From positions 153,991,897 to 154,055,896 of the forward strand of contig NC_035437.2 of NCBI RefSeq assembly GCF_002127325.2: a stretch of 64,000 nucleotides of DNA, given 5' to 3'. The notes beneath the pieces were generated by a model. The model made no database searches and was not told the origin of the DNA. It saw only the letters and a list, made by a program, of their open reading frames with translations. Source of the stretch: Helianthus annuus (Eukaryota; Streptophyta; Magnoliopsida; Asterales; Asteraceae). This document shows positions 47,849 through 60,470 of the stretch, piece after piece; positions within the stretch are counted from its first letter, which is position 1; the number at the start of each line of letters is the position of its first letter. Position numbers and translations under genes: made by a program.

Positions 47849-49912
47849 TGTCACACCCCCAAAATCCACACGCGGAGTACCACCGCTTGGAGGCGTGACA
47901 TGACCAGGATTAAGCCACCAACCATATCGAACATAGCATTTAACAATGAAAGTAAATAATGTAATTCATCACGACATGATTGATGTTCAAAACCAAACTT
48001 TGTTTAAGTAGCGGAAGCATGTAAATAAACCCAACATAATTAATAATTTGAAATGTCATAAATGTTTATCAAGCATTCACGATTCTTTGTCCACAACGAC
48101 CTGCTCCTTCCTTGTGCAAGCTCCGTATGTACCTAGTGTCCTGCAAGGCATGCAGCAGAGAGTCAACAACTAGTTGAGCGAGTTCACAGTTAATAGTTCA
48201 GTAGTAGTATAGTGGGAGTAGTAAGTTCGTTCGTTATAGCATATATCGTATTTCCATCGCGGCCTCCCAGGCATGTATGCGAAGATATTAGGGGATGTTC
48301 CTCCCAAGTATTATAGACTAGGTTTATTTGTATCGCGGCCTACCAGGCAGGTGTGCGAAGATTAGTATGTTTAGTTCGCGGCCTTCCTAAGGCAGGTGTG
48401 CGAAGTCAGTCATAATATCGCGGCCAACCCTTGGCAGGTGTGCGAAGATCAGTTCAGTAAGTGTTACTAGTCTAGTCGTGTCATGTCGTTCTGTTCTATC
48501 AGCTGAGTATGTACAATAATTCAACAAATCCCATTCCCACCCGGGAACCCCATGCCTTGGCTGTGTGAACTCACCTTGGTTTGCTCGGTATGCTAAGTAT
48601 GTGCTCGAGGTAAATCAATCACGTCCTAGGGTATGCACGTATACACAATCAGTTTGTATCCATTTTGTTCACGTATAAACATATCACTGAGTAGCACATT
48701 GCACGTATTCAAGATTATCCAAGTCATGTTCAACATTTAACAGCAGTTAGTTAATACAGTTAACTTCTAACAGAGTCTAACTGGGTTACTGTGTAAGTTA
48801 TCCAATTCGGCGAAACACAACATTGGCGAATCACAGGTTTGGCGAAACACATTCTGTTTCGTCAAACGTCCTTTGACGAAACACATATCTATTTCGTCGA
48901 TGCTCCTTGGCGAAACACAAATCCTATTTCGCCGATTACTCTTGGCGAAACACAATCTTGTTTCATCAAGAGTTCCATTTCGTCAAACATCCAAATTCGT
49001 CAACATTCAGTTACGTCAACATGTCAGTTACCGAAAATCATGCAGTCAATTATAGAACTTATCACAGAAACCCTAATCATGGTTAATAGCCGTCATCATC
49101 ATCGTCATACAGTAAATCATATAACACAGAAATCATCATCAAATCAATACACGAAATCATTGATACTACTAGGGCTAATACATGCATTCGTTTAGTAATC
49201 GTTTGAGACCTAACCGGTGGCATCACAACTGTATTTATCAAACCGAAATCATCAGTTGGGTTTAGTCTAGAACATCAAGCCCTATGTATCAACCGATCAA
49301 CCGTTCAACAATCTAATCTCAACATAAAATCCGTAATCTATAAGTCTATATCTTATCAACAACAATTTATCAATAAATCATGAGCATAAGCACTACATTA
49401 GAAATCAGTTTGCAACAATCCCAAACCATCAATCAATACGAGTAGAAAATACTAACCGCGACAAAGGAATGTTAACGAGGTTGATTCGGGACTTCAGGAA
49501 CACAAGTTTGCCGTCACACACACCCAGAAGTTCTAGGGTTTTCTGTTTTTCTAAAGTGTGGTGAAAGTGGTTGTTCCGTCTAACATATACGTGTTTTAAT
49601 GGTCCTGGGCCCTTAATGGGCTTGACGAATCATATGGGCCGGCGAAACAGGCTGTTTCGTTGAGATGGGATTGACGAAACAGGCTTCTGTTTCGTCAAGA
49701 TTGGAATTGGCGAATCACTTGATTCGTCGAGTTCATTCAAGTGCTAAACGATTTAAGTTTACTAAACAAGTTCATACACGTAACATGTAATAATCACACT
49801 ACGATTCATATTAACATCAAGTGCATAGTTACAAGTCAAATAAATCAACTACACAGTCAAAGTCAACGCACAATAAATTCAAAGGTCAAAGTCGAAAGGT
49901 CGAGTTGTCACA
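47849..49912 (-). repeat. 5' LTR of element D
   Basis: 2064 bp, partner of 40645-42710, followed by the target repeat CACTA. It has the same hairpin arrays; one arm at about 48962 is mutated to TTTCATC. It would be the promoter of D. Confidence 0.95.
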
Positions 49913-49917
49913 CACTA

Positions 49918-50265
49918 CACTTGTACTCAGATCACATTGTAACACTTAGTCGATCCGCACCAAATCCTGCACTGTATCCTGATTTTTGAAGCAATAAGAA
50001 GAACAAGGCAGCTGCGATTGTCAGCTCCCGAGGTTTTATGCCGGCGATCTAGATTGATCAAGGGCTTTCCTCGTACATCTCGTGTTATTTACTTTACTTT
50101 TTGCTCATTGTTTGATCAATAATACAGCTCAATATCTTGAGTCGTATCCTGAACAGTGATTTTATAAACAACTTAACAAGCACATTTTCAGCAACACTTT
50201 CCAGCACACTACCTCACTTAACTAATTTGATCACTAAATTGCTTAGGTAATTTTTGACCAAAACA
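49918..50265 (+). repeat. 3' LTR of element C, right part
   Basis: Resumes after D at CACTTGTACTC and ends GACCAAAACA, including the CGAGG/CCTCG leader stem. Together with 40282-40644 it makes 711 bp against 747 in B. Confidence 0.93.
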
Positions 50266-51682
50266 TCAGGTATGAAGTGTATAACTTCAACTTAGAGAAC
50301 AAAATCATATCAAAGGTGAGTTTGCAAATGAAATGGAAGGGGTATAAATAGATTTTGGAGAACCGTTAGGATCGTTTCTCGTAAATCGTGCTTTGATCTT
50401 GACCTTACAAGTGGGCACATGGTTTTCAAAACCAGGGGAATACTTAAAACCATCAAATTCCAGCCCATAGAGTGGAAAACCTTGGGTATAACCATCAAAA
50501 CCTCAAAAATGGACCAAGTTCAATGTATCTGCCAGAAATTTCAAAAATGGTCCCTGCACTTGTAAAACTTGATTTGGCACTTTTAGGCCCTGTTAACCCC
50601 ATTTCAAAGCTCTAAAATGAAGTTAAAGTATAGGGAAATTAAAATATGCTCAAAAATATCTCGGATGTCGGTTTGTTTGGTCGTACGGTTGCGTTATTTG
50701 GTTAATTACGACGGAAGTCGTAACGAACGCAAAAACGATCCAAATTAAGCGACGAATGGAATTTTATCATGCCAATCACTAAAATAAAATATTTTAATGA
50801 TTACATAAATTTTTGGAAGTCCGGATATATTCAGAACGTAAGATATGCGCGAAAATGCAAACTTATGCACTTTTTGACGCGTTTAGTCCCTATTGATCAA
50901 GAAAGTTTATTTTTGCGCACCAAACACCTCAAAGCCTATTTCTAAGCTATGTAAAGGATATTTAGGGCATATTAAACTTATGATCAAGTTCCGGAATGTG
51001 CGATATTATGTGAATCAGTAGACTTTCGTAGTTTGACGCAAATAGTCCCTGAGTGTGAATAAACTTGTTTTTGACACACCAAAGCTTTCAAAACTTATTT
51101 CTAAGTTATATAAAAGTTATTTAAGGTATGTTAAGCCTATGTCACTGTTCAGGAGTGTTTGCCGCATTAAACTGATTACGTTTACGCATCAGTTCGCGTT
51201 TAACTTTCCAGAAAGTGATTTAAAGCTTGAAAATGAACTAGAATCAAAATGTGAAATTGTAAAACCAAAATAAATAAATTTTTGAGACCAAAACACATTG
51301 TTTCTTTGATAAAAGATAGTGTCCTACATTGTGTGTGTTTACGGAGCACAAGTGTCACAGTCTCCCCCACTTCAGGAAATTTCGTCCCGGAATTTATTCG
51401 AAGGAGACCGTAGAGTGGAATTGAAACAACTAATGGATAAGCAGATTGCTAGATCCCAAAGATGCGGAGCATCATTTGGAAGGGAATTCAAAATGTGATT
51501 TGGGATATTCAAAGTATCCCAAGGTATCCAACCCTTTGAAACTTGTGATAGTCGACTAGTGTTCAAAAATCATTTAAGTATGGCACTATGTTATACTAAG
51601 CTCCTAGTGTAATTCCTAGCAAACAAAGGGGTGTACATTCAAGCCCTACACGTACACGGTTTCTAACATCCCACGAGGTACA
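50266..51682 (-). repeat. LTR remnant H and adjoining internal remnant, second copy
   Basis: Matches 21284-22702. LTR part to 51359 (ending TGTCACA), then the reverse-complement PPT and about 300 bp of decayed internal sequence up to the GTACA target site at 51678-51682. No intact frame. Confidence 0.6.
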
Positions 51683-54600
51683 TGTGACAACCCGCAAATT
51701 CAGGACAACATCTTTACGCGCTCTAATCTCGTACACACCGTGATCTTAGATTATAGACTTAGTTTTTTTTATGTATTGGGTATCCATATACATAGAATCT
51801 CTATTCGTGTCACAGTTTGCATTTGGTACTTTTTCGAAATTACCGGGCCACACACGAGTTAGCCCGACACGCACGAACGTTGGTGATGCTTGTCCAAATA
51901 CTTGAGAAATCACTCTATAGTATTATTATGCGTGTAATACTATAAATATATATATGTAAATATATATTTCTTATTATTTGAAGTTTTTGACGCGTGATTG
52001 AGAAGTATATTTGCGTACGCGGTTAGCACGACACAAATACGTAAATTTTTATACACCCGACCCATTTAATTTTTTTTAGTACCATTCTAGTTTAGATTGT
52101 ATTGAAAATAAGTAAATAGTGGATATGATGAAATGGTATTTTATACATCTAATATCTTAAATATCTAGCAATGATTTTCGCCAAATCCTACAATATCTGT
52201 TAACTTAAACCAGACTCTAAATTCACCATACCACCATCCTCTATCCCCTCAAATCATCGACCATCACTGTACCTCTCCATCATTGATTTTTTTTATATAT
52301 AGAACTACCATCACTTATGACAAGACATTTAAATCTTGCTTTTCTACATTTCCATCTGTAAAGCCTTGCCATCATGTTTCCCACAAGTTATAGAAAACAA
52401 TAAATTATACCCACAAGCTAAATCATGTAGAAGATGGAGCACATGCCTCACTATCCTATTTAAACAAGTCAAATATTACTTTAAAACCCACACTTTGTTT
52501 TTTTTACTCTTGCAAACATAAACACACTGGTCTCCTCTCTCTCTCTCGATTCACATTAGAACCGAAAGCATCACCACCATTTGCAAGTTAGGAGTCCAAG
52601 TTTAACCCTCATACACGATTGTTCCTTCTCAACTTCTAGTGGTATGATCCTTGAACCTTATTTATATTCGGTTTTATTGTGTAAATTAATCATCCAACCA
52701 ACCTGTTCCATTATCCCTATACAACTATTTTTCAATATCAAAGAACTAAAAATAAGAAATTTATTCCTACACATTTACGTAGATATATGTATATGCACTA
52801 GTAAACTTATGAACTTTATTAAGGTTTAAAACTTGTTTGCCATTCTTACAAGCTTACGTATAGATATGTTGATCTAATAAATTATTAACACTATTTTCCT
52901 TAAATCAAATTTTCACATATATACGTAAGCTTATACACTACTAACTCCAAGTTTAGTAAATATTCGGAGTAGTAAATACTATCTTGTGTTTTCTTATAAT
53001 GTTTACCTATATTATGGTTCCAAACCCATTATGAAGAAAACAAATGTGTAAAGATACGATTTTAAAGACCAATACACATGTATACTTGAATGTATTTTTA
53101 TACACATGATTTTTATGGCGGAATTATGTGTATGTATATATATTTGTTTCAGAAATTATATATATACTTATACAGGGAATTTTTTTCTATTTATACAAAT
53201 GTATGTATTTTATGGAATTACCAGGTGAAGGTATAATAGAGTTTACTTTTACCTATACAAGGTTTTTTTTTCTATGTTGATACATATGTATGAACTTTAT
53301 GGAACCTTTTTGTGTAAAAAGAAAAAAGGAAAAAAAGATGTAAATAAGCATATCTTTACGTGAATTTACAAAGTTAGACAAAAAACTGAAGAATATATAT
53401 ATTTTATACCCGGTCAGTTTTGAGGTACGGGTCAGCGCGGTCAGGCTTGGGGTTCGGTTTGCAACACGGTTCAACTCGGTTTAGGTCCGTGTCAACACGG
53501 GTCAATGCGGTCAGATTTAATGTTCGGGTTCGGGTCAACGGTGGTCAAACTTGGTCAACGGGTCTGTTTTGGTGCTCGGGTCAACGCGGTCAACTGCAGT
53601 CAAACTTGGTCAACTCAAGTCAACCAGTCAACATGAGACCCGGTAACATTTAAACGACGCGAATTTTATTACATAGCTTATATATTTTATAGTTAACGCG
53701 AACCAAGCTCGAACCGATACTTTAGTGACTCGTTACGTTTGGCATTTTGATGGAAATTTTATATATAGTGTTTGTATTGTTGAATTGTTGAATTTTGACA
53801 AATAACGACAACTTGAGTTGTCGGGGTTATACCAAAAACAGAGGAAACTCTGTCCGTTTTTCCGTAAAAATCTGAAATACCAAACATATTTATATTGTAT
53901 ACGCAACACCTATCGAAGTATTTTCGCGAGATAAATATAAAGTGTATCTATACTTTTAGCGAGGTTATACGACTTACGAAATGGATGCATAACATCTCGA
54001 CAAAACACGAGCTACTAGTTTATAAAAACTACGAAAAGTCGTCTTAATATTTCTAATACGCCTTTCTATTCATGACAACTAACACGACTTAGTATATTTA
54101 TATTTAAATATATAAATATATATATCCTAAATCACTCGGAAACTAAGTCGTTTCCCAGACTTAGCGTCATCCCGAATATGAATGGGATCAAATAACCATA
54201 GTTTGGTTATTTAAAACCAAAATATTAACACCTTCCCTCGTAGAGTCGTTTTGTTAACGACTCGGTAGAGCTCGGACGCGTAGTTTAGCTACGTTAAATT
54301 AGAAACTTATAAGAATTCTCCTTGTTAGGAATACTATAGTTGCACGCTAGCTAATTCAAGTTCTTGGAACAACCTCATGGAAAAACATGTAGTTAGCTTT
54401 GCACAAGGATATCAAGGTGAGTTCATAACCCCCACTTTTTACTGTTTTACATTTTTATAAATGTTTTCGGGGGTGGAAAGACATGCAAGTTTTTGCAAAA
54501 GCAAACAATATTTCGATGAACGAAAACACATATTTATAAACCATGTTGCAAATGATTTTTAACGAACTTGAATGGTTTACGAATGATTTATACTAAACAT

Positions 54601-55570
54601 ACCGGTTCTACAAAACATGCATGATTTTCATAATAAGAGACGAGAATGTCCTAGTTACAACCACGAGACTGGGTTGGCCTGCGTACGAAAAACGAGACAA
54701 CTCAGTGAGATCATGTCCCCCTTTTCTTTCAACGTTTCGGTTTACAACTTTCAGGGGAAATACATGTCAAACTTAGGTATGATTAAGTTATGGAATGAAC
54801 TCTTAGATCATGTGAGCATAGGCTGTAACTGAGGTGCCATTAATCCTTTTGAGGACCAAGGAACAAAGGTTAGATCTAATGGGTACGGGCGAGCCCCACT
54901 CACGGTCCATGGGTGACCACTTAGAGTGCTGTTGTGTCCAGCGTCGAGAGTTCGACACTTAAATTGCCTACGCAGGTTGAGTACCTCCTATGTCGTCGCA
55001 TATATTAATGTCCTCGCGAAACATTAATGATCAACATGTTCATAGACGCTTTACATACCAACTTACAACACTATAACTTTCAAATGTTTTTAATATTCAT
55101 TTGACGCAAACTCATAATACATGTATTTACAAACTTTGATAATGTTTTCAACTTATGTACAAGTAAGAGGACGTGTTGGTCCTGCTTACAAATACTCTTT
55201 TGGGCTCGGCCCATTCTCTCTCATGCAATGCACAAAGATTTTCGTGGGCTAGACTCACAGTTTTCATATATCAGGCCGAGAAAATGATTTTACTAAAATT
55301 TCTCCACAACTTTTAAACCGGTAAACAAAAGGATTTGTTTAAAATCTTTTTCAAAACAAACTATGAACTCGCTCAACTTTATGTTGACTTTTCGCATGTT
55401 CTTTCTCAGGTTAAATTTTCAAACTACGGAACGGTTGGAATACGAGAACCCATGGGAATTCGAGTAATTAGCAGGCGTTCAATTTCTAGAAGTCTTAGCT
55501 TATTTGCTTCCGCTGTGCAATGAAGATACCGGTCCAGTCACGCCAAGCTCTGATATTTCGGGGTGTGACA
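51683..55570 (+). mobile_element. Tekay-like solo LTR, complete (second copy)
   Basis: A 3888-bp LTR from TGTGACAACCCGC to CGGGGTGTGACA, flanked by GTACA (51678-51682 and 55571-55575), with no internal region. The ends match the sense orientation of D's LTR (TGTGACAAC...GGGTGTGACA), so it reads on plus. Repeat features as in the first copy (22703-26580). It predates the duplication, because both copies share its left junction. Confidence 0.93.
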
Positions 55571-56680
55571 GTACATCCAATGCACCATGAGCATCTCATG
55601 CATAGGAGACAGGTCAACATACCTATGGCATCAAGATTGTCACCTTTAACACCATAATATACTCCCGGTCGGCTCGATTTGAGTTAATGAATGTACTCGT
55701 CGTCTTCCATCGGAAATAACCACACAAATAACACTAAAACACATAATCACATAATGGTCCAAGATAACATAAAATCACCAAATGATCTCAGCAACGTTCT
55801 GAAGAATAACACAATAAGAACACTTACATATAGGAAGTACCATCGGCGTATCCACCATGTTCTTATCGCATCATACTTCTCCCGTTACCTCAATCACTCT
55901 AGATTTTATGCCACCATACTTAACAAGGCTTACTATGATTCTCATGCGTCGAAACTCATAATTAAGTGTGCACCCATAATTACTTGTTTCGTAACATGGT
56001 CCACATAGCTCCTCTTGTTAAGCAAGGGTAAACAAATAATAAGGTCGAACTATCGTCTAAATCAAATAAACATCACTATAATATAATATCTGTCAAATCG
56101 AATCGTATTCTATACCAGCAATGATAACACTAGTTATTTTTGCATACAACAAATTTAGTAGTAGATATTTTATTCTAGTACAAATATTTATATATGTTTC
56201 ATACTTAACCAAACAGGTAAAATGCAACATATACAAATCATACATTGTCATCATAATAGAAGCATATCGAGGAAAATATTTTCAAATCATGCGCTAGGTA
56301 TGCTAAGTTAATACTCTAGTCAAAATGCATTTGAAAATTAGGGTACTAAGTATGTTAAATCAACATACGAAATAAATTGTATTTATAATCATGTATTATA
56401 CATATTAGGTAAACAAATCATGCATGTAATGTTATGATCATAAAACAGTATTAACTTATTCATAGTATTCGTTTCGATCGTGTCACCTCGTTCGTACGAA
56501 GGCATCAGAGTGCAATTTATATTATGCTAATATTATAAGATTTAGTTCCTAAAGAACGGAATCCTCAAAATCAGCATGAAATTTGAAACCACACATAGTG
56601 TAATCACATTAGAGTTTGAAATTTGGAAAATGAATAACATGGATTAAGATAAACTTCTTACATTGTTTTCGAAATTTAAC
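55571..56680 (-). other. Decayed repeat with one hairpin related to G's LTR
   Basis: AT-rich with no gene; the 105-aa frame at 55691-56008 has no recognisable domain. A stretch near 55780-55890 resembles two segments of G's LTR (58840-58940 and 59280-59380), including the hairpin loop AGGAAGTACCA. It may be what remains of G's 3' LTR. Confidence 0.4.
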
Positions 56681-58204
56681 AGAAAATATAGAGGTTCTAA
56701 TGATCATAAGGGCTTGATCAATAGCTTGAGCCTTATTGACGTTGAACACTTATCCATTAGCATTGGCAAGCTTGGGGCAGTTTCGCGAAATGATTTAAAT
56801 CACCATAATTGAAACATGCTCTTGGGCGAGTCTGAGTAGGGGTTGCTCGACTCTGGACACGGCAGGTTGCAGCTAGATGTCCAAATAAACCACAGATTGT
56901 ACACTGGCGACAAGGAGAATTTGTTGCATGATGATAATCATAATGGTTGCACCGAGGTTGCTTTCCATGATAAACTCCTCTAAAGGGTACTGAATTTAGT
57001 GGAACAGGTGTAGGAATTGTAAAACTCTTTGAAGTCTTGCGCTTCCTAGAATTTTTAGAAGATTCGGCCTTTGTTCTTTTCGAATTCTCATTAAAAGTTT
57101 TGGCGTTTCGTTTCTTGTACTTAGAAAATTTAGCGTTAACTTTGATTTAGTCAAATCTTGTTTATAAGTCTCGTCTTTTTTTTTTGTATTTAGATTATTC
57201 CGTGTTGTGGATTTTGTTTTGAAATAAGAATTGTTTGAGAAATAGATTTTTGTAATATTTTTGGATGACAGAATACAAACTGAGTTAATGGTTCGTATTA
57301 TAAAATTCTTTACCTGTTAAAAAAATTTATTGTTTTTAAAACAAAAACGTTTTGAATAAAAATTTTTAAAACAAAGAAACTTTGTGTTGAAATTTTGAAA
57401 ATTCTCATCCAAATGTTAAAAGTTTGAAATTTTAAAAGACAAAGGTAGTATTTTGAAAATAAAATAAGATCTCGTGGAGTCGTGAAATGAAATGAGATTC
57501 ATTTCAACTATATTGAATCAAACATATCACCAAAGGTAATATGATGAAATGGTATTGGGAAAGAAAGGATGCTTCGATTGTCCCGAAGAGCAAACACATT
57601 ACCGAGGGTAACATGAATGAGTAGGGTTACAAAGGTCGTTTAAAAATCATTCGATTGGGTCAAGATGGATAGGTTTTTATAATGCTTCACGAAGACATGC
57701 TTTAGCCTATAAGTGGACACTCACCCTAAGAGTTCCCAGGTAAGAGTGACTGGTCCGAAAATGCGGATTTGTACGAACACTCTAGCCTTAGACAGAAAAC
57801 TCGGGGTACAACCATCCACCCTTCCAGATTGCATGTGTTCACATTATTAAAACCCAAGATTTCGATGAAAAACGTTTGAGAAAACATTTGAGAAACCTTT
57901 TGATACAAATCGTTTGAGATAAAACATGTTGTAAAATATTTTGACAAAAACGTTTAAGAAAAACATTTTGAAAGATATTTTAATGAAAACATTTTGAGAA
58001 AAACAATTTGAGGAATACCACAAGGCACAAAGCCTAAGGTTCAGGATAAATCATCTAAGGTTAGATGATTCGTAAATCATAGAGTAGTCGTGGCACGAAT
58101 AAGGATGAGGATTAGGAAAGAAGTCCTAAGTCTACTCATGTTTGGGTCCTAGGAAGGTTATAGACTAGGTTCAAGGCATGCTAATAACCTAATTCCCTAT
58201 AACC
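56681..58204 (-). pseudogene. gag: gag remnant of element G with zinc knuckle
   Basis: Read on minus, 56930-56760 encodes CTICGLFGHLAATC, a good CCHC knuckle, and then a second knuckle with a lost cysteine. A short stretch like the start of a chromovirus protease follows. The N-terminal side up to 58200 has many stops. Nothing here could be translated as one protein. Confidence 0.6.
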
Positions 58205-58220
58205 AATGCTCTGGTACCAA
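58205..58220 (-). promoter_or_regulatory. Primer binding site of element G
   Basis: On minus GATTGGTACCAGAGCATTGG, one change from the methionine tRNA complement TGGTATCAGAGC. It lies right after the LTR end GGGGTGTTACA. Confidence 0.65.
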
Positions 58221-58860
58221 TCTGTAACACCCCAATCGCGTAATATAACAACACGCAGCGGAAATATCGGGGAGTCACGTTACAAATTGCTCACAACTAC
58301 TGGTGCTAAATTGTTTCGATATCATTAACATCGTTTTACAAACAAAGAATACATGTAATTGTTCTTTTGTTTTAGAAGTCTAAGGCGCGTATGCAGTCCT
58401 ATGTGTTGCATGCTTGAACAGTCGAAAACCTGAAACTTATGCGAAAACAGTCAACATAAAAATACCGGCGAATACATAGGTTTTATTAGCCAAATAAATG
58501 GCAAAACATTTGGTATTTATCTTAATTGTGAAAACTCGTGACAAAATAGGTTTGTATATGGCAATATGATATTTACTAAGTCATTTTATGCCTTACATTG
58601 AAATCTCGATTAAACCATCGTAAAAACTTGTTAATATGTTATTAGGAATCCAATCAAGGATTAATAATAACTGTTTTGAAATAAATCAAAACTTATATAA
58701 GTATTATATAAATCAAATCAATGAGTCATGATAATACTTCAGATATCTTTCTAAGAATCTAACATATAAAAGTATGGGAGATTCTACAAAGATTTTGATA
58801 ATCAAACATTGAAACAATTGTACACAAAATCCTAAAGTGATCCAGATAACGCTACAAGAA

Positions 58861-58927
58861 TAATAAAATAAGAACACTTATACATAGGAAGTACCAGCGG
58901 AGTATCCACCATGTTCTTATTTTATTA
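58861..58927. repeat. 16-bp-stem hairpin in G's LTR
   Basis: TAATAAAATAAGAACA pairs perfectly with 58912-58927. The loop contains AGGAAGTACCAGCGGAGTAT then CCACCA. A related hairpin at 59300-59372 has two compensated stem changes. Confidence 0.85.
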
Positions 58928-59299
58928 CACCTGTTTCGTTATCTAAATCACAACTACCACATAAACACATAATCGTCAACTTGTTCCACCTCGTAAACAC
59001 GCATTAAAGTACACAATGAATCCAAACAGGGACTCTAATATCAGTACTCTAAACATCCCACATATGTGTAACTATGAAGATAGATAGATACTACAGGGAT
59101 CGGGTTCTCGTAACATCGTCTAACCTAACACGCATTAAAGTACACAATGAATCCAAACAGGGACTCCAATATCAGTACTCTAAACATCCTACAAGAATCA
59201 ACCTATGAAGATAGATAGATGCTATAAGGATTTTGGGTTCTGTCACGTTGAATCGAAACAATCCTAAATCCTAATGGTGATTCGGGATAACGCCACGAA

Positions 59300-59372
59300 A
59301 GGTAATACAATAAGCACACTTATATATAGGAAGTACCAGCAGCGTATCCACCATGTGCTTATTGTATTATCT
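59300..59372. repeat. Second long hairpin in G's LTR
   Basis: AATACAATAAGCACA (59304-59318) pairs perfectly with 59354-59368, and the stem extends outward by about four pairs, one of them G-T. The loop is nearly the same as at 58861 and includes CTTATATATAGG, a TATA-like word on the minus strand. Confidence 0.85.
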
Positions 59373-60030
59373 AGTTTCGTTATCTAAATCACCAACAAAC
59401 TACACAAAAACCAACCATCGAGTTGTAAAGTACTTCTTAAAAACCTTACTATGAAGATAGGAAGATCTAAGACTGTACTTCAAATATCCTATATGAATCT
59501 AGCTATGAAGATAGGTAGATCACTTAAGGATAAAACATTACATTTGCATAATCAGAATAATACACATAAAAGCACTTAGTGAACACACATATGCCATACA
59601 TTTTGAAAACAGATCGATTACACATATGAATCACTCCAAAACATTTGAAAACGGTAAAAGAGGGGAACTATGTACTCGCCTGGGGTTGCGTATAGTCCCT
59701 GTTCAAAGGGTATAACAAAGCTCAAAAGACCAAGAGTTCAAGTGTTGAAGCGGCTCCTAGGGTAATAGATACAATGTTAGCGAATCGACACGTAAATCGG
59801 AAGATTGGATAGAATGAGGTCTTGTAAACCAAACGAGCATTGGAACTCATGTGATATGGTTTAACAAAAGCCTACATTCTAAATCAGAACCTATCCTAAG
59901 TGCTTACGACCCTTTACGACCCGTTAAGGTAGCTTACGCCACTTTAACGCGTCGTTCGCGCAAAAGCGTGTTCGAGACGCCTAACTAGTCTTATTACAAG
60001 TATTATATGCCTTAACATACGTAGGATCGT

Positions 60031-60470
60031 TGTCAGACCCAAAATGAGTCGATCAGAGGCGTTCTACTCAAAATGAAAGGCGGAAACATACATGATGAGT
60101 TGAATTTAGCTAGATATTCACTTTGATTGTCGTTTATATTGATCTGAAACAGTTTTACAGTAAGACGACACTTCGACAGAGCTTCGCCGCCGGAAAACAC
60201 CAAGCTAATTTCGTACCAACTGACATGGTATTACCTCTATATATAGGCACACTAATTCCGTACGAAACACACTCACACGATATTACAGTTCATGCGGAAT
60301 TAAGACTCGAGCGAATTACAACCTAATTCCGTGCGGAATTACTCGATCATCTTCAAGCGGAAATAGAAGCTTCATGCGGAATTAGCTTCGTGTCTTGATT
60401 TCTTGAACTCCGTGCCCTGAACAATGCAAGACTCGAACCGAGATGAAGTCGACAGACAACTGCACCAACA
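60031..60470 (-). repeat. LTR of a probable Copia (SIRE/Maximus-like) element
   Basis: On minus it starts TGTTGGTGCAGTTGTC after a PPT-like AAGGGGGAGTC. The other edge at TGTCAGACCC (60031) is inferred. A TATA-like CTATATATAG lies at about 60237. GCGGAATT words recur, including the palindrome AATTCCGTGCGGAATT (60325-60340). The 67-aa frame here is not a gene. The family call rests on the LTR start and the repeated PPT-like motifs. Confidence 0.5.

Larger units (their letters stand above)
40645..49912 (-). mobile_element. Element D: complete Tekay-like chromovirus, minus strand
   Basis: Two LTRs (40645-42710 and 47849-49912), TSD CACTA (40640-40644 and 49913-49917), and PBS matching the initiator methionine tRNA type. 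Gag carries CCHC knuckles, and pol runs protease, RT, RNase H, integrase and a chromodomain-like end. This order and the chromodomain place it in the Ty3/Gypsy chromoviruses, most like Tekay/Del. The coding region has three lesions, so it is complete in structure but not autonomous. It entered C's LTR after the duplication, since B's LTR is uninterrupted. Confidence 0.95.
32009..50265 (+). mobile_element. Element C: second copy of the B-family Tat element, 5' truncated, split by D
   Basis: C matches B throughout pol, the 3' region, the antisense gene and the 3' LTR, and both are followed by the same H and Tekay-like sequence. B and C are therefore copies made by duplicating the locus, not two insertions. 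C lacks A. Its 3' LTR (40282-40644 and 49918-50265) is interrupted by element D. C also lacks about 40 bp near 37062 that B has (17275-17330). Confidence 0.92.
58221..60030 (-). repeat. 5' LTR (or part) of element G
   Basis: On plus it begins TGTAACACCCC next to the PBS. The far end is not certain, as a Copia-like LTR begins at 60031. It contains a two-copy direct repeat of about 131 bp starting at 58996 and 59127, and two long hairpins (58861-58927 and 59300-59372). No gene. Confidence 0.55.

Noticed and set aside
58861..59372. Self-cleaving ribozyme in the G hairpins
   Set aside because: No hammerhead core (CTGATGA...GAAA) and no clear twister consensus were found.
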